Below, one piece after another: positions 17,644 to 28,409 of a DNA stretch of 64,000 bases. Both the position numbers and the translations under genes were made by a program. Within the stretch, counting starts at the first letter, position 1; every line of letters starts with the position of its first letter. The stretch covers positions 310,001 through 374,000 of the forward strand of contig NZ_QUNR01000003.1 of NCBI RefSeq assembly GCF_003387535.1, in the 5' to 3' direction. Below the pieces are notes generated by a model. It saw only the letters and a list, made by a program, of their open reading frames with translations. It was not told where the DNA came from and made no database searches. The stretch comes from Paraperlucidibaca baekdonensis. GTDB lineage: Bacteria; Pseudomonadota; Gammaproteobacteria; Pseudomonadales; Moraxellaceae.

Positions 17644-18513
17644 TTAGCGCATTGGCTGCCAAATGCCGTCGGTCTCCGTGACCACGCCGTCTTCGGCGAG
17701 CTTGAGCAGGTGCGCCCACAAGCTAAATCGGGCAATGGGGTGCAGGCTCGGCGAGACATCATCGTAGACAATCGGCACCCAGTCGGCGAGGCTGGCGGGC
17801 GGGTGAGCGGCGAGGGCATCGATGACTTTTTGCTCGCGCTTTAAGCGATGCGCCACGGTAGCAGCGACCACGCTTTCGGCCTCTGGCATGACGCTGCCAT
17901 GACCAGGCAGCAAATACTTGATGCCACGCCCCAGCAGTTTATTGAGCGAGCGCACATAGTCGCCTAGGCGGCCATGCGGCGGGATTATCACCACCGTGGA
18001 GCCCTGGATAATATGGTCGCCGGTGATCAGCCAATGCTCATCGGGGCAATGAAAGCATAGGTGATTCTCGACGTGGCCGGGCGTATGAATGACTTCTAGT
18101 GGCCAGCCCAAGGCATCGAAGCATTGGCCATCGACCAGCGTCTCATCGATCACGGTGTCGCGATCTTGGCTGGGGTCATCGGCGAGTGGAAACATGCCGC
18201 AGACGCGCGCACCGGTGGCTGCCACCAGCGCCGAGGTGCCCGGCGAATGGTCACGATGCGTATGCGTGAGCAGGATATGCGTCAGCGGCAGGCCGGTTTC
18301 GGCGACTGCAGCGAGTAAGGCCTGATGATGCGCGGCATCGGCCGGACCGGGATCGACTAGTGCCACGCAGCGTGCGCCAATCAGCAGATACGAATTGGTG
18401 CCAGGGCCGGTCATGATGCTCGGATTCGCCGCCGTCATGCGCCACACGCGGGCGCTCAGACGCTGCGGGGTGTCGGCAATAATCGGCAGGGCAACGGAGT
18501 CGGTCAAAGCCAT
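17644..18513 (-). CDS. MBL-fold hydrolase of the LACTB2 type
   Basis: 289 residues. The metal ligands are complete: LLTHTHRDHSPG gives H-x-H-x-D-H, IHTPGHVENH the third histidine, LITGDHIIQG the bridging Asp, and LLPGHG the last His. The C-terminal 70 residues look like the winged-helix tail of LACTB2-like proteins. The human member is a mitochondrial endoribonuclease; bacterial ones are mostly untested. The start at 18513 (MALTDS) is chosen because residues before it are unlike the family. It precedes the ABC1-family gene on the same strand and is divergent from yaaA. Confidence 0.85.
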   Translation of the reverse strand: MALTDSVALPIIADTPQRLSARVWRMTAANPSIMTGPGTNSYLLIGARCVALVDPGPADAAHHQALLAAVAETGLPLTHILLTHTHRDHSPGTSALVAATGARVCGMFPLADDPSQDRDTVIDETLVDGQCFDALGWPLEVIHTPGHVENHLCFHCPDEHWLITGDHIIQGSTVVIIPPHGRLGDYVRSLNKLLGRGIKYLLPGHGSVMPEAESVVAATVAHRLKREQKVIDALAAHPPASLADWVPIVYDDVSPSLHPIARFSLWAHLLKLAEDGVVTETDGIWQPMR

Positions 18514-18617
18514 ATCGTTCTCAACAAAAGCGGCGGGCGTGATTTTTCTTCGCACAATAAAGCGAGTTTGGCCGTGACTATACTATGCTGTGTTTTTTTC
18601 GCCACGATGGAGCGCTC

Positions 18618-19412
18618 ATGCTAATTGTTGTGTCGCCAGCCAAAACACTCGACTACGAAACTCCACTGCCAGCATTTGTACAGCCCACCCAGCCGCAATA
18701 CGTTGCTGAAGCGGCTGAGCTGATTGACGTCCTAAAAGTCAAATCGCCTGCCGATATTGCCAGCCTAATGCACCTGTCGGATAAGCTCGCCAGCCTCAAC
18801 GTGGCGCGCTACAACGACTGGCAGCCCGCATTTAGCGATGATGAGGCGCGACCGGCGCTGTTTGCCTTTAAGGGCGATGTCTACACCGGCCTCGATGTCT
18901 CGCGTTTTTCTGCCGATGACCTTGCCGAGGCGCAGCAGCATTTGCGCATTTTATCTGGCTTGTATGGCCTGTTGCGGCCGCTCGACTATATGCGTCCGTA
19001 CCGCTTAGGAATGGGCACTGATCTCGTCAATGCGCGCGGCAAAAATCTCTATGAGTTCTGGGGTGAGTCGCTCACGCAGGCATTAAATGCGGCCTTGGCC
19101 GAGCAGTCTGATGGGTTTCTAGTCAATTTAGCCTCGCAAGAATACTTCCGTGCTGTGCAGCCAAAAAAACTCGCTGGGCAGATCATCACGCCGGAGTTTC
19201 GTGATGAAAAAAACGGTCAATTTAAGATTATTAGCTTTTTTGCCAAAAAAGCGCGTGGCCGAATGGCGGCGTGGTTGATTCAAGAGCGCATTCGTCAGCC
19301 CGAGGAATTGTGCCGCTACGACATCGATGGCTATCGCTATGATCGCGCCTTATCGCGCCCCGACGCGCCTGTTTTTACACGGCGTGAGGCTGATAAAAAC
19401 GCCCTAAGCTAG
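18618..19412 (+). CDS. yaaA: Peroxide stress resistance protein YaaA
   Basis: 264 residues, close to the E. coli protein. It begins MLIVVSPAKTLDYETPLP, the invariant start of the DUF328/UPF0246 family, and has LRILSGLYGLLRPLDYMRPYRLGMG and LASQEYFRAVQPKK as further hallmarks. YaaA lowers the level of free intracellular iron and limits DNA and protein damage during H2O2 stress in E. coli; it binds DNA. ATG 18618 has GGAG six bases upstream. It stands alone, divergent from the LACTB2-like gene, and no OxyR-type site was identified by eye. Confidence 0.93.
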   Translation: MLIVVSPAKTLDYETPLPAFVQPTQPQYVAEAAELIDVLKVKSPADIASLMHLSDKLASLNVARYNDWQPAFSDDEARPALFAFKGDVYTGLDVSRFSADDLAEAQQHLRILSGLYGLLRPLDYMRPYRLGMGTDLVNARGKNLYEFWGESLTQALNAALAEQSDGFLVNLASQEYFRAVQPKKLAGQIITPEFRDEKNGQFKIISFFAKKARGRMAAWLIQERIRQPEELCRYDIDGYRYDRALSRPDAPVFTRREADKNALS

Positions 19413-19529
19413 TCCTTTTGTCTACCGTTTATCCGCAATCCATGGGGCTTGCGATCACAGTGCTAGTCCTGCGCGGCGTAAAACCGTAAACTTCGCCCGT
19501 CTAAAAATGCCCTAAAGAGGTTCTCTATC

Positions 19530-20984
19530 GTGTCAGTCGATACCATTAAAGCCCTGCAAGCCGATCATTTTGGCCGCTGGAAAAATCGTGAAGCCATTGC
19601 CGAATCCATGATTCCGCAGATTGGCGACTTACACCGTGAAAACAACGTCATCATTTCGGTGTTTGGCCGTGCTTTAGTGAATCGCTCAGTGATTCAAATC
19701 CTCAAATACCACCGCCGCGTGCGCATGATTGCCGGCGATTTGTCGGTGGTCGACACCTTTCCCATTCTAGAAATGGTGAAAGATTTAGGCCTTGGCGCTT
19801 GCCAAGTCGATATCGGCAAAATTGCCATTGATTTCCGTGAGCACGGTGCCGGTCAAGATCTCCGCGCTTTCGTGGAAAAGGCCGTGGCACCTGGTGTTGG
19901 CCTGAAATCTTTAGGCGAGCCGCGTGATGTTGTGCTGTTTGGTTTTGGCCGCATTGGTCGTATTTTGGCGCGCTTACTCATTGAGAAAGCCGGTAATGAA
20001 GGCGGCCTGCGCCTGCGTGCCATTGTGGTGCGTAAAACCACCGATGGTGATCTGCAAAAACGTGCTTCGTTGCTGCGCCGTGATTCTATTCACGGACCAT
20101 TTGAAGGCACGATTTCGGTGGATGAAGAAAACGAAGCCATCATCGCTAATGGCAATTTCATTAAAGTCATTTACGCCAGCAACCCTGAAGACGTTGATTA
20201 CGCTGCCTATGGCATCAAAGACGCCTTGCTGATTGATAACACCGGCAAGCTGAAAGATAGCGAAGGCCTGGGCCGTCATTTGAAATGTGCCGGTGTGGCG
20301 CGCGTGGTGCTCACTGCACCTGCCAAAGGTGACATCAAAAATATCGTCTATGGCGTCAACAGCGACACCATCAGCGATGCCGATACGATTTTATCGGCCG
20401 CTTCATGCACCACCAACGCCATCACGCCGGTGTTGAAGGTAATGAATGATGAGTTCGGTATTAGCTCTGGCCACGTGGAAACCGTTCACTCGTTTACCAA
20501 TGACCAAAACCTCATTGATAACTACCACAAGGCTGACCGTCGTGGTCGTTCGGCGGTGTTGAATATGGTCATCACCGAGACCGGCGCAGCTAAGGCCGTG
20601 GCTAAAGCGCTGCCCGAGTTGCTGGGCAAGCTCACCGGCAGCTCGATTCGCGTGCCGACACCTAATGTCTCGATGGCTATTTTGAGCTTGAACCTAGACA
20701 AAGCGGCGACTAAAGAAGAGATCAACGAGTTCTTGCGCAATGTGTCGCTGCATTCGAGCTTAGGTGAGCAAATCGACTACACCAACTCCACCGAAGTCGT
20801 GTCGACCGATTTTATCGGTTCGCGTTGCGCCGGTGCCTTTGACGCGCAAGCCACGATCGTGAATGGCAACCGTGCCAACCTCTATGTTTGGTATGACAAC
20901 GAGATGGGCTATAGCTGCCAAGTCATGCGTATTGCTGAGCAAATTGCAGGCGCGCATTACCTGTCGTTACCTGTTGAGGGTTAA
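19530..20984 (+). CDS. gap: Glyceraldehyde-3-phosphate dehydrogenase, long form
   Basis: 484 residues against about 335 for the classical enzyme. An extra N-terminal domain of about 130 residues (with VFGRALVNRSVIQILKYHRR) precedes the Rossmann motif FGFGRIGR at residue 137. The catalytic cysteine is C293 in SAASCTTNAITP, and SSIRVPTPNVS and WYDNEMGYSCQ complete the catalytic domain. This long type is known next to nqr genes in Pseudomonas. The role of the extension is unknown to me. The start is a GTG with AGAGG upstream. The enzyme interconverts glyceraldehyde-3-phosphate and 1,3-bisphosphoglycerate; direction in the cell cannot be inferred. Confidence 0.93.
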   Translation: MSVDTIKALQADHFGRWKNREAIAESMIPQIGDLHRENNVIISVFGRALVNRSVIQILKYHRRVRMIAGDLSVVDTFPILEMVKDLGLGACQVDIGKIAIDFREHGAGQDLRAFVEKAVAPGVGLKSLGEPRDVVLFGFGRIGRILARLLIEKAGNEGGLRLRAIVVRKTTDGDLQKRASLLRRDSIHGPFEGTISVDEENEAIIANGNFIKVIYASNPEDVDYAAYGIKDALLIDNTGKLKDSEGLGRHLKCAGVARVVLTAPAKGDIKNIVYGVNSDTISDADTILSAASCTTNAITPVLKVMNDEFGISSGHVETVHSFTNDQNLIDNYHKADRRGRSAVLNMVITETGAAKAVAKALPELLGKLTGSSIRVPTPNVSMAILSLNLDKAATKEEINEFLRNVSLHSSLGEQIDYTNSTEVVSTDFIGSRCAGAFDAQATIVNGNRANLYVWYDNEMGYSCQVMRIAEQIAGAHYLSLPVEG

Positions 20985-21115
20985 GCTGCGCACGCTGAGT
21001 AGGGCTTGATATAGCCCTGTTCAGCGACTTTTGAGCTTTTTATATAGATAATTATTGGGTCGTGCACATGCAGTTTGTGCCGGCAATGACTCGTTAAAAC
21101 GCGCTGGAATACACC

Positions 21116-22450
21116 ATGATTAAAATCAAACGAGGCTTGAATTTGCCTCTATCTGGAGCGCCCAAGCAAGCCATCAGCCGCTCACCGGCGGTGCGCTCGG
21201 TAGCTATTGTGGGTGGCGACTACCCCGGCTTACAACCATCCATGTCTGTTGCTGAAGGCGATATGGTGCGGTGCGGGCAAGTGCTTTTTAATGACAAGAA
21301 AAATCCCGACGTGGTTTTCACGGCCCCCGCTAGCGGTCGCGTGCGCGCAGTAAATCGTGGTGCTCGCCGCGTGTTTTTGTCATTGGTCATCGATATCGAT
21401 GCTGCGGCTGGTGAAGCCGAGACGTTTACTGCGCACAGTCCCGATGCTTTGGCATCATTAAGCGCTGAGGCGGTGACTGAGCAGCTGCGTCTTTCGGGCT
21501 TATGGACCGCGTTGCGCACACGGCCATTCAGCAAGATTCCCGTGCCTGGCACAACCCCATCGGCGCTGTTTGTCAACGCCATGGATACCAACCCGCACGC
21601 GGTCAATCCAGTGCTAGTCATTGCCGAAGATGAGCAAGCCTTCGTGAACGGTTTGGCGGTGTTAGCACGCTTGGGTGCGCCGGTCATTGTCGCGAAAGCG
21701 CCCGAAGACAGCTTTGCGACCGGTCAAGCGCGAGTCGAAACCTTCTCTGGCCCGCATCCGGCTGGCCTAGTTGGCACTCATATGCATTTTGTTGCGCCGG
21801 TCAATGTGCAACGCCAAGCCTGGCATCTTAATTACCAAGACGTGATGGCGATTGGTCGGCTCTTTGTCACCGGCCGTCTCGACACGCAACGCGTTATTAG
21901 CCTTGGCGGCCCCGTTGTCAAAGAGCCGCGTCTGGTGCGCACGCAAATGGGTGCCAGCATTACTGAGCTGCTCGATGGTGAGCTTGCCGCTGGGGAAAAC
22001 CGCAGCATTTCTGGTTCGGTGTTGTCTGGCCGGCAAGCACGCGGCGTTGAGGCGTATTTAGGCCGATATCATCTGCAAGTATCGGCACTCGAGGAAGGCC
22101 GCGAGCGCGAGTTGCTGCACTATGTTCGTCCGGGCACGCATCGCAGCTCGGTGCTGAACTTGTATTTTGGTAAGTTTTTGAAACGTGAGTTTGCACTCAC
22201 CACCAGCACCAATGGCTCCGAACGTGCCATGGTGCCAGTGGGTGCTTACGAAGCCATCATGCCCCTAGATATTTTGCCCACGCAGCTTCTGCGTAGCCTA
22301 ATCGTTGGCGATGATGATCAAGCCGTGGCACTAGGTGCGCTGGAGTTAGACGAAGAAGATCTGGCGCTGTGCACATACGCATGCCCCGGGAAATATGAAT
22401 ACGGTCCCATCTTGCGTGATGTGTTGACCCGCATTGAGAAGGAGGGTTAA
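21116..22450 (+). CDS. nqrA: Na+-translocating NADH:quinone reductase subunit A
   Basis: 444 residues, the normal size. It starts [20 protein letters not shown], as NqrA proteins do, and has [19 protein letters not shown] and [11 protein letters not shown] as conserved segments. NqrA is the cytoplasmic subunit lacking a redox cofactor of its own that borders the quinone site. It heads the nqrABCDEF-apbE-nqrM operon; gaps to the following genes are minimal. The 131-bp upstream gap is AT-rich near 21040, but no convincing promoter pair was found. Confidence 0.96.
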   Translation: MIKIKRGLNLPLSGAPKQAISRSPAVRSVAIVGGDYPGLQPSMSVAEGDMVRCGQVLFNDKKNPDVVFTAPASGRVRAVNRGARRVFLSLVIDIDAAAGEAETFTAHSPDALASLSAEAVTEQLRLSGLWTALRTRPFSKIPVPGTTPSALFVNAMDTNPHAVNPVLVIAEDEQAFVNGLAVLARLGAPVIVAKAPEDSFATGQARVETFSGPHPAGLVGTHMHFVAPVNVQRQAWHLNYQDVMAIGRLFVTGRLDTQRVISLGGPVVKEPRLVRTQMGASITELLDGELAAGENRSISGSVLSGRQARGVEAYLGRYHLQVSALEEGRERELLHYVRPGTHRSSVLNLYFGKFLKREFALTTSTNGSERAMVPVGAYEAIMPLDILPTQLLRSLIVGDDDQAVALGALELDEEDLALCTYACPGKYEYGPILRDVLTRIEKEG

Positions 22451-22453
22451 GCC

Positions 22454-23719
22454 GTGAGTTGGGTAAAAAATAAACTCGAGCAGATGGCTCCTGATTTCCA
22501 AAAGGGTGGCAAGCACGAAAACTGGGCGGCGTTGTTTGAGGCCGTTGATACATTTTTCTACAGCCCAAAACAGGTCACGCACACGTCCTCGCATGTGCGC
22601 GACTCCATCGACTTAAAACGCATCATGATTTTGGTCTGGATGGCGACATTCCCGGCCATGTTTTTGGGCATGTGGAATATCGGTAATCAAGCGCTGACCG
22701 TGCTCGATAACGTGCCTGGCGGCACACCGGATATGGCCGTTGATGCCTGGCGGGTCTGGGTCATTTCTTTATTAGCCGGCTTTGATTCCACCAATCTGTG
22801 GCATTGCTTCGTGTATGGCGCCACCTTCTTTGTGCCGGTTTATCTCACCACGTTTATTGTGGGCGGTTTCTGGGAAGTCATGTTTGCGCAAAAGCGTGGT
22901 CACGAAGTTAATGAAGGCTTCTTTGTTACCTCGGTGCTGTTTGCTTTAACGCTGCCTCCCACCGTACCGCTCTGGCAAGTGGCGTTGGGCATCACCTTTG
23001 GTGTGGTGATTGCCAAAGAAGTGTTCGGCGGTACTGGTAAAAACTTCGTCAACCCGGCGCTGTCAGCGCGTGCGTTTTTGTTCTTTGCCTATCCCGCACA
23101 GCTCTCTGGCGACACTGTCTGGACTGCGGTGAATCCAGCGCTTTGGGGTCAGGCCATTGATGGCTGGACAGGCGCGACGGCACTTGGCCAAGCCAAAGCC
23201 GCGGGCATTGAGGCGCTGCAACGCGTGAGCGATGGCGGTTTGCAAGCCATCACCTGGTTTGATGCGTTCATTGGCAATGTGCCTGGCTCCATGGGTGAGG
23301 TATCGACCTTGGGCATTGCCATTGGTGCGGTGATTTTGTTGACCACACGCGTGGCCTCATTCCGCATCATGGGCGGCGTGCTCATTGGCATGATCGCAAC
23401 GACCTCTTTGTTTAATGCCATTGGCTCAGACACCAATCCGATGTTTGGTGTGCCGTGGTATTGGCATTTGGTGCTGGGTGGCTATGCCTTTGGCATGGTG
23501 TTTATGGCCACCGACCCAGTCTCATCCTCGATGACGCACACCGGGCGCTGGATATTCGGCATCGTCATTGGTGTCATGGTCGCGCTCATTCGCATCGTCA
23601 ACCCGGCGTATCCCGAAGGCATGATGTTGGCAATTTTGTTCGCCAACCTGACCGCGCCACTTATCGATTACTTCGTTATGCAGTCCAACATTAACCGGAG
23701 GCTTGCACGCAATGGCTAA
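22454..23719 (+). CDS. nqrB: Na+-translocating NADH:quinone reductase subunit B
   Basis: 421 residues, ten predicted transmembrane helices. [30 protein letters not shown] is the conserved N-terminal part (residues 29-58), and [10 protein letters not shown] carries the threonine to which FMN is covalently attached by ApbE. It also binds riboflavin and forms part of the Na+ path and quinone site in known complexes. The start is GTG 22454 with GGAGG at 22441, three bases after the nqrA stop. Confidence 0.96.
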   Translation: MSWVKNKLEQMAPDFQKGGKHENWAALFEAVDTFFYSPKQVTHTSSHVRDSIDLKRIMILVWMATFPAMFLGMWNIGNQALTVLDNVPGGTPDMAVDAWRVWVISLLAGFDSTNLWHCFVYGATFFVPVYLTTFIVGGFWEVMFAQKRGHEVNEGFFVTSVLFALTLPPTVPLWQVALGITFGVVIAKEVFGGTGKNFVNPALSARAFLFFAYPAQLSGDTVWTAVNPALWGQAIDGWTGATALGQAKAAGIEALQRVSDGGLQAITWFDAFIGNVPGSMGEVSTLGIAIGAVILLTTRVASFRIMGGVLIGMIATTSLFNAIGSDTNPMFGVPWYWHLVLGGYAFGMVFMATDPVSSSMTHTGRWIFGIVIGVMVALIRIVNPAYPEGMMLAILFANLTAPLIDYFVMQSNINRRLARNG

Positions 23720-24497
23720 TGAATCTCAAGTCAAAACCATCACCGTAGCACTCGTACTGTCGGTGGTCTGCTCGGTGGCCTTAGCGGTTGCCGTGACCAT
23801 GCTGAAGCCCATCCAGCTAGCGAACCAAGCGCTCGATAAACAGCGCAAAATCTTAGCCGCCGCCGGTGTATTGTCGGAAGGCCAAGGTGATGCTGAGGAA
23901 GTCGGCGCGAAGTTCCAGCAATTTGAGCGCTATCTTGTTGATCTCAATACCGGTGCCTACACGCGCATTGATCTCGACGATCGCTACGACCAGCGCAAAG
24001 CCACCAAGCAGCCCGAAAGCTCCATGGCCTTAAGCGGAGAGCAAGATGTCGCCGACATTAAGCGTCGTGCCGAAAAAGCCGATGTCTATGTGCTGCGCGA
24101 TGATCAAGGTGAGCTAAGCCGCTTGGTCTTGCCGGTATCGGGCTATGGGTTGTGGTCGACCATGTATGGCTATTTGGTGCTTGAAAAAGATGCCAATACC
24201 GTTGCCGGCATTACCTTTACTGATCAGGCGGAAACACCTGGTTTGGGCGGTGAAATCGACAATCCCAAATGGCAGGCACAGTGGGTTGGTAAGCATGTTT
24301 ATGGGCCGGCAGGCGAGCCACAACTGGCACTTAAAAAAGGCGGTGTGGATCCAGCAAAGCCCGATGCACAATACCAAGTGGATGCACTTTCTGGTGCCAC
24401 ACTGACCAGTAACGGCGTCAGCAATATGGTTGAATTTTGGATGGGCGACTTAGGCTTTAAAGCATTCCTAAGCAAAGTCCGCGAGTCAGGAGTGTAA
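23712..24497 (+). CDS. nqrC: Na+-translocating NADH:quinone reductase subunit C
   Basis: 261 residues: one N-terminal transmembrane helix (about residues 9-32) and a periplasmic FMN domain. [11 protein letters not shown] contains the flavinylation motif, with Thr230 as the covalent FMN site. [14 protein letters not shown] is also conserved. ATG 23712 is preferred to the TTG at 23703 because GGAGG at 23697 is correctly spaced. The gene overlaps the end of nqrB by 8 bp. Confidence 0.95.
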   Translation: MANESQVKTITVALVLSVVCSVALAVAVTMLKPIQLANQALDKQRKILAAAGVLSEGQGDAEEVGAKFQQFERYLVDLNTGAYTRIDLDDRYDQRKATKQPESSMALSGEQDVADIKRRAEKADVYVLRDDQGELSRLVLPVSGYGLWSTMYGYLVLEKDANTVAGITFTDQAETPGLGGEIDNPKWQAQWVGKHVYGPAGEPQLALKKGGVDPAKPDAQYQVDALSGATLTSNGVSNMVEFWMGDLGFKAFLSKVRESGV

Positions 24498-24499
24498 TC

Positions 24500-25171
24500 A
24501 TGTCCGATCAAGCCCCCGTCAAATCGATTTTATTAGGCCCGATCCTCAACACGAATCCGGTCATTTTTCAGGTGCTGGGTATTTGCTCCGCACTTGCTGT
24601 TACGTCCAATATGAACACCGCCTTGGCGATGTCGATTGGTCTGACTGCTGTGGCGGCATTTGCCAGCCTATTCGTGTCGATTATTCGTAGCGTTATCCCC
24701 AACTCGATTCGCATTATTGTGCAAATGGTGATCGTTGCCACACTGGTAATTATTGTTGATCAGGTGTTGCGCGCCTTTGCGCCGGGTATTGCGAAGCAAA
24801 TGTCGGTGTTTGTTGGTCTGATTATCACCAACTGTATCGTCATGGGTCGCCTCGAAGCCTTTGCCATGAAAAACCCACCCACCATGAGCTTTATTGATGG
24901 CCTGGGTAATGGCTTGGGCTATTCGGCGCTGCTGCTCCTCGTTGCGCTGGTACGTGAAGTCTTAGGCTCTGGCACGTTTTTTGGCCTGACGGTGCTGCCG
25001 ACCGTGAGCAATGGCGGCTGGTATGTGCCTAATGGTTTGTTGCTGCTGCCACCATCGGCATTCTTCTTGATTGGTCTTATTATTTGGGCGCTGCGCTCAT
25101 GGAAAACCGATCAACAAGAAGCCGCTGATTTCCGCATTGCGCCGAATTCGCGCGCGACCCCGACGCACTAA
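24500..25171 (+). CDS. nqrD: Na+-translocating NADH:quinone reductase subunit D
   Basis: 223 residues with six transmembrane helices. [25 protein letters not shown] and [18 protein letters not shown] are conserved. The cysteine in TNCIVMGR and its partner in ICSALAV line the membrane FeS site shared with NqrE in solved structures. The gene begins two bases after the nqrC stop. Confidence 0.96.
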   Translation: MSDQAPVKSILLGPILNTNPVIFQVLGICSALAVTSNMNTALAMSIGLTAVAAFASLFVSIIRSVIPNSIRIIVQMVIVATLVIIVDQVLRAFAPGIAKQMSVFVGLIITNCIVMGRLEAFAMKNPPTMSFIDGLGNGLGYSALLLLVALVREVLGSGTFFGLTVLPTVSNGGWYVPNGLLLLPPSAFFLIGLIIWALRSWKTDQQEAADFRIAPNSRATPTH

Positions 25172-25186
25172 GGCAGGAGAGACATT

Positions 25187-25807
25187 ATGTTGGAGCATTA
25201 CCTTAGTTTATTTGTGCGCTCGGTGTTCATTGAGAACATGGCGCTGGCCTTCTTCTTGGGCATGTGTACGTTTTTGGCGATTTCCAAAAAGGTCACCACG
25301 GCGTTTTCGCTGGGCATGGCGGTGGTGGTGGTGCAAACCATCACCGTGCCGGTCAACAACCTGATGTGGCAATACTTTCTCAAAGAGGGTGGTTTGCAGT
25401 GGACGGGTCTTGAGGGCGCCAGCGCCATTGATTTGAGCTTCCTGTCGCTGCTTACCTATATTTGTACTATTGCTGCCATGGTGCAGGTTATCGAGATGGC
25501 GTGCGATAAATACTTGCCAGCTCTCTACAACGCGTTGGGCATTTATCTGCCGCTGATTACCGTGAACTGCGCGATTTTAGGTGGCTCATTGTTTATGCAA
25601 GAGCGCGATTACAACTTACCTGAGTCCGTGGTGTATGGCGTCGGTTCAGGTGTGTCATGGGCGCTGGCCATCGTGCTACTCGCGGCCATTCGCGAAAAGC
25701 TCAAATACAGTGATGTGCCCGGTGGCATGGAAGGCTTGGGCATCACCTTTATTTCGGTAGGCTTGATGTCACTTGGCTTCATGTCCTTCTCCGGCATTCA
25801 ACTTTAA
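25187..25807 (+). CDS. nqrE: Na+-translocating NADH:quinone reductase subunit E
   Basis: 206 residues with six transmembrane helices in an inverted topology relative to NqrD. Conserved segments are [13 protein letters not shown] and [11 protein letters not shown], whose cysteines complete the membrane [2Fe-2S] site with those of NqrD. GGCAGGAGAG lies upstream as ribosome binding site. Position in the operon is canonical. Confidence 0.96.
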   Translation: MLEHYLSLFVRSVFIENMALAFFLGMCTFLAISKKVTTAFSLGMAVVVVQTITVPVNNLMWQYFLKEGGLQWTGLEGASAIDLSFLSLLTYICTIAAMVQVIEMACDKYLPALYNALGIYLPLITVNCAILGGSLFMQERDYNLPESVVYGVGSGVSWALAIVLLAAIREKLKYSDVPGGMEGLGITFISVGLMSLGFMSFSGIQL

Positions 25808-25819
25808 GGAGGTAACACG

Positions 25820-27058
25820 ATGTCCACCCAACTGGTCATTATCCTCTCAATGCTGATGTTCACTGGCACTGTGTTGTTGCTAGTGATGTTTATTTTGGCA
25901 GCGCGTTCGCAGCTGGTCTCGACGGGGGCTGTCTCAGTCGATATCAATGAAGATCCTGAAAAGCGCCTTGAGATCAGTAGCGGTAGCAAGCTTTTACAGG
26001 CCTTGGCTGACGAAAAAATCTTCTTATCATCGGCCTGTGGTGGCGGTGGAACCTGCGGCCAATGCCGTGTGCGTGTGAAGTCTGGGGGTGGCGATATTTT
26101 GCCAACCGAAGAGCCACATTTTACCAAGCGTGAAATCAAAGATGGCTGGCGCTTAGGCTGCCAAATGCAGGTTAAGCAAGACCTAGAAATCGAGTTAGAT
26201 GAGGCCTTTTTCGGCGTAAAACGCTGGGAATGTGAGGTTGTCTCCAACGACAACGTGGCGACGTTCATTAAAGAGCTCGTGCTCAAATTGCCTGAAGGCG
26301 AGGATGTTAATTTCCGCGCTGGTGGTTATGTGCAGCTCGAAATTCCGCCGTATGAAGCAAATTTTGCCGATATGGATATTCCCGAGGAATATCGTGGCGA
26401 CTGGGAAAAATTTGGTCTGTTTAAGGTCAAATCAAAGGTCGATGAAACCACCATTCGTGCTTACTCCATGGCGAACTACCCTGATGAAAAAGGCCTGCTG
26501 AAATTCAATATTCGTATTGCCACGCCGCCATTGCGTCAGCTCGACGAAATCGCACCTGGCAAGATGTCGTCGTATGTGTTTTCGCTGAAACCCGGCGATA
26601 AAATCACCGTGTTTGGACCCTTTGGTGAGTTTTTTGCCAAGAAAACCGATGCTGAAATGGTCTTCATTGGCGGTGGTGCTGGTATGGCACCGATGCGCTC
26701 GCATTTGTTTGATCAGCTCAAGCGCCTTGGTAGTCAACGCAAAATCAGCTTTTGGTATGGCGCGCGCTCATTGCGCGAAACATTTTATGCCGAAGAGTAC
26801 GATGCGCTGGCTGAAGCGAATCCTAACTTTGAATGGCATTTGGCGTTATCAGAGCCACAGCCAGAAGATAATTGGTCAGGCCACACCGGTTTTATTCACC
26901 AAGTGTTGCTGGAAAACTACCTGAAAAATCACCCAGCGCCTGAAGATTGTGAGTTCTACATGTGTGGCCCTCCCATGATGAATGCTGCCGTTGTTAAGAT
27001 GCTTGAAGATTTAGGTGTTGATCATGAAAACATCTTGTTGGATGACTTTGGGGGTTAG
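25820..27058 (+). CDS. nqrF: Na+-translocating NADH:quinone reductase subunit F
   Basis: 412 residues. An N-terminal transmembrane helix (5-25) is followed by a ferredoxin domain with [17 protein letters not shown] and a fourth cysteine in LGCQMQV for the [2Fe-2S] cluster, then an FAD domain with [11 protein letters not shown], and an NADH domain with [14 protein letters not shown] and [13 protein letters not shown]. It is the NADH-oxidising entry subunit. GGAGG precedes the ATG. The stop is followed six bases later by the start of apbE. Confidence 0.96.
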   Translation: MSTQLVIILSMLMFTGTVLLLVMFILAARSQLVSTGAVSVDINEDPEKRLEISSGSKLLQALADEKIFLSSACGGGGTCGQCRVRVKSGGGDILPTEEPHFTKREIKDGWRLGCQMQVKQDLEIELDEAFFGVKRWECEVVSNDNVATFIKELVLKLPEGEDVNFRAGGYVQLEIPPYEANFADMDIPEEYRGDWEKFGLFKVKSKVDETTIRAYSMANYPDEKGLLKFNIRIATPPLRQLDEIAPGKMSSYVFSLKPGDKITVFGPFGEFFAKKTDAEMVFIGGGAGMAPMRSHLFDQLKRLGSQRKISFWYGARSLRETFYAEEYDALAEANPNFEWHLALSEPQPEDNWSGHTGFIHQVLLENYLKNHPAPEDCEFYMCGPPMMNAAVVKMLEDLGVDHENILLDDFGG

Positions 27059-27063
27059 TGTTC

Positions 27064-28158
27064 ATGGCTCATCGCATACACACGTTAGGGATGAGCCTTG
27101 TGCTCAGCATGCTCATGCTGGGCTGTCAGCCCGCAACACCAGAGGCCACTGAGCAACGCGCCGAAGTGGCCAGTGTTCGACTGTCGGGCACGGCGTATCA
27201 TTCCATGGCATGGCAAGTCAGCTTAGCTGCCTTGCCCACAGACACCTCGCGCGAGCAGTTGCAGCAACGCCTGCAAGCACGTCTTGATGCAGCCAATACC
27301 GTGTTGTCGACGTATCAATCCGATACTGAATTGATGCGTTTTAATCGCGCCAGTGTTGGCGAATGGCATGCGGTCAGCCCGATGCTATTGCACGCCTTGA
27401 GCCGTGCCTTGCAAGTCAGCGCGCAAATGACTTCATTTGCTCAGGCCGCAGATGCCTATGACGTGACGGTGTCGCCATTGGTGAACCTGTGGGGTTTTGG
27501 CTCAACGGGTAAGACCACGCGTGTGCCCACTGACGCTGACACTGCGCGTGCCAAAGCGCAAATAGGTTGGCAAAACGTTCAGCTTGAGAGCAAAAACGAA
27601 CGCGCCCAGCGACTTGCACCGGTGACTATTGATTTGTCGTCGGTCGGTGAGGGCGCTGCGGTTGATGCACTCAGCAGCGAGTTGCAGTCATTGGGCGTCA
27701 GTGACTTTCTTGTTAGCGTGGCCGGTACGTTGAAGTCACGCGGAAATCGCGCCGATGGCTCGCCATGGCGCGTTGCCATTGAGCGACCCGATGGGCAGGG
27801 TGGCATTCAGCAGTTAGTGGTGTTGAGCGATGGTTCGTTGTCGACATCGGGCTCTTATCGCAATTATTTCGAGCGTAATGGCGTGCGTTATTCACACACC
27901 ATTGACCCGCGCACGGGCAAGCCGATCACGCATAATGGCGTGTCCGTCACCGTTATTTCGCCGGTCAATAACGATGCCACGCTTGCTGATGCGTGGGCCA
28001 CAGCCCTCAGTGTTTTGTCGCCTGAGCTGGCTATTCAAACAGCCAATAAGCTTGGTTTAGCGGCTTATGTTGTGGCTAAAACAGCCGATGGGTTCGACGC
28101 AAGTCACTCCGCGGCATTCACACCCTATTTGCCGGTTCAAAAAAGTGCGCAGGAGTAA
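27064..28158 (+). CDS. apbE: FAD:protein FMN transferase (lipoprotein)
   Basis: 364 residues. A short signal peptide ends in MLGC, a loose lipobox, so a lipid-anchored periplasmic protein is likely. STYQSDTELMRFNRAS, DVTVSPLVNLWGFG, TIDLSSVGEGAAVD and SHTIDPRTGKPI are the ApbE motifs for FAD and Mg2+ binding. It transfers FMN from FAD to the threonines of NqrB and NqrC. ATG 27064 is preferred over GTG 27058, which overlaps the nqrF stop and lies too close to the GGGGG run. Placement directly after nqrF fits its job. Confidence 0.94.
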   Translation: MAHRIHTLGMSLVLSMLMLGCQPATPEATEQRAEVASVRLSGTAYHSMAWQVSLAALPTDTSREQLQQRLQARLDAANTVLSTYQSDTELMRFNRASVGEWHAVSPMLLHALSRALQVSAQMTSFAQAADAYDVTVSPLVNLWGFGSTGKTTRVPTDADTARAKAQIGWQNVQLESKNERAQRLAPVTIDLSSVGEGAAVDALSSELQSLGVSDFLVSVAGTLKSRGNRADGSPWRVAIERPDGQGGIQQLVVLSDGSLSTSGSYRNYFERNGVRYSHTIDPRTGKPITHNGVSVTVISPVNNDATLADAWATALSVLSPELAIQTANKLGLAAYVVAKTADGFDASHSAAFTPYLPVQKSAQE

Positions 28159-28160
28159 TT

Positions 28161-28394
28161 ATGCTGAGCTTATTTCTTGTCAGTTTTGTCGTCATTGCCC
28201 TCGTGGTGGTGGGCATGGCGGTTGGCGTGATGAATGGTCGCGAGCCGATTAAAGGCTCCTGCGGTGGTCTGAATCGCTTAGGTATGCGCGATGGCGAATG
28301 CCCCATTTGTGGAGACAATCCCACGCTGTGCGAATCGGAAACCGCCACCACCAGTAAGCGGCCAACGGCTGCAGAGCTTGGTCGTCAGGTCTAA
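28161..28394 (+). CDS. nqrM: Na+-NQR maturation factor NqrM
   Basis: 77 residues: an N-terminal transmembrane helix (3-25) followed by KGSCGGLNRLG and DGECPICGDNPTLCE. The clustered cysteines are the DUF539/NqrM signature. NqrM is needed for assembly of active NQR in Vibrio, probably by delivering iron to the NqrD/NqrE site. AGGAG is well placed before ATG 28161. It closes the operon, 2 bp after apbE. Confidence 0.94.
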   Translation: MLSLFLVSFVVIALVVVGMAVGVMNGREPIKGSCGGLNRLGMRDGECPICGDNPTLCESETATTSKRPTAAELGRQV

Positions 28395-28409
28395 GCAGCA
28401 ACGCTGGGG

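Noticed and set aside
21001-21018. Hairpin AGGGCT-TGATAT-AGCCCT as the gap terminator
   Set aside because: A 6-bp stem with no T-run immediately after it; not listed as a terminator.
21041-21060. AT-rich TATATAGATAATTATT before nqrA as a promoter or Fur box
   Set aside because: GATAAT could be a -10 but no -35 sits at proper spacing, and only part of a Fur-type repeat is present.
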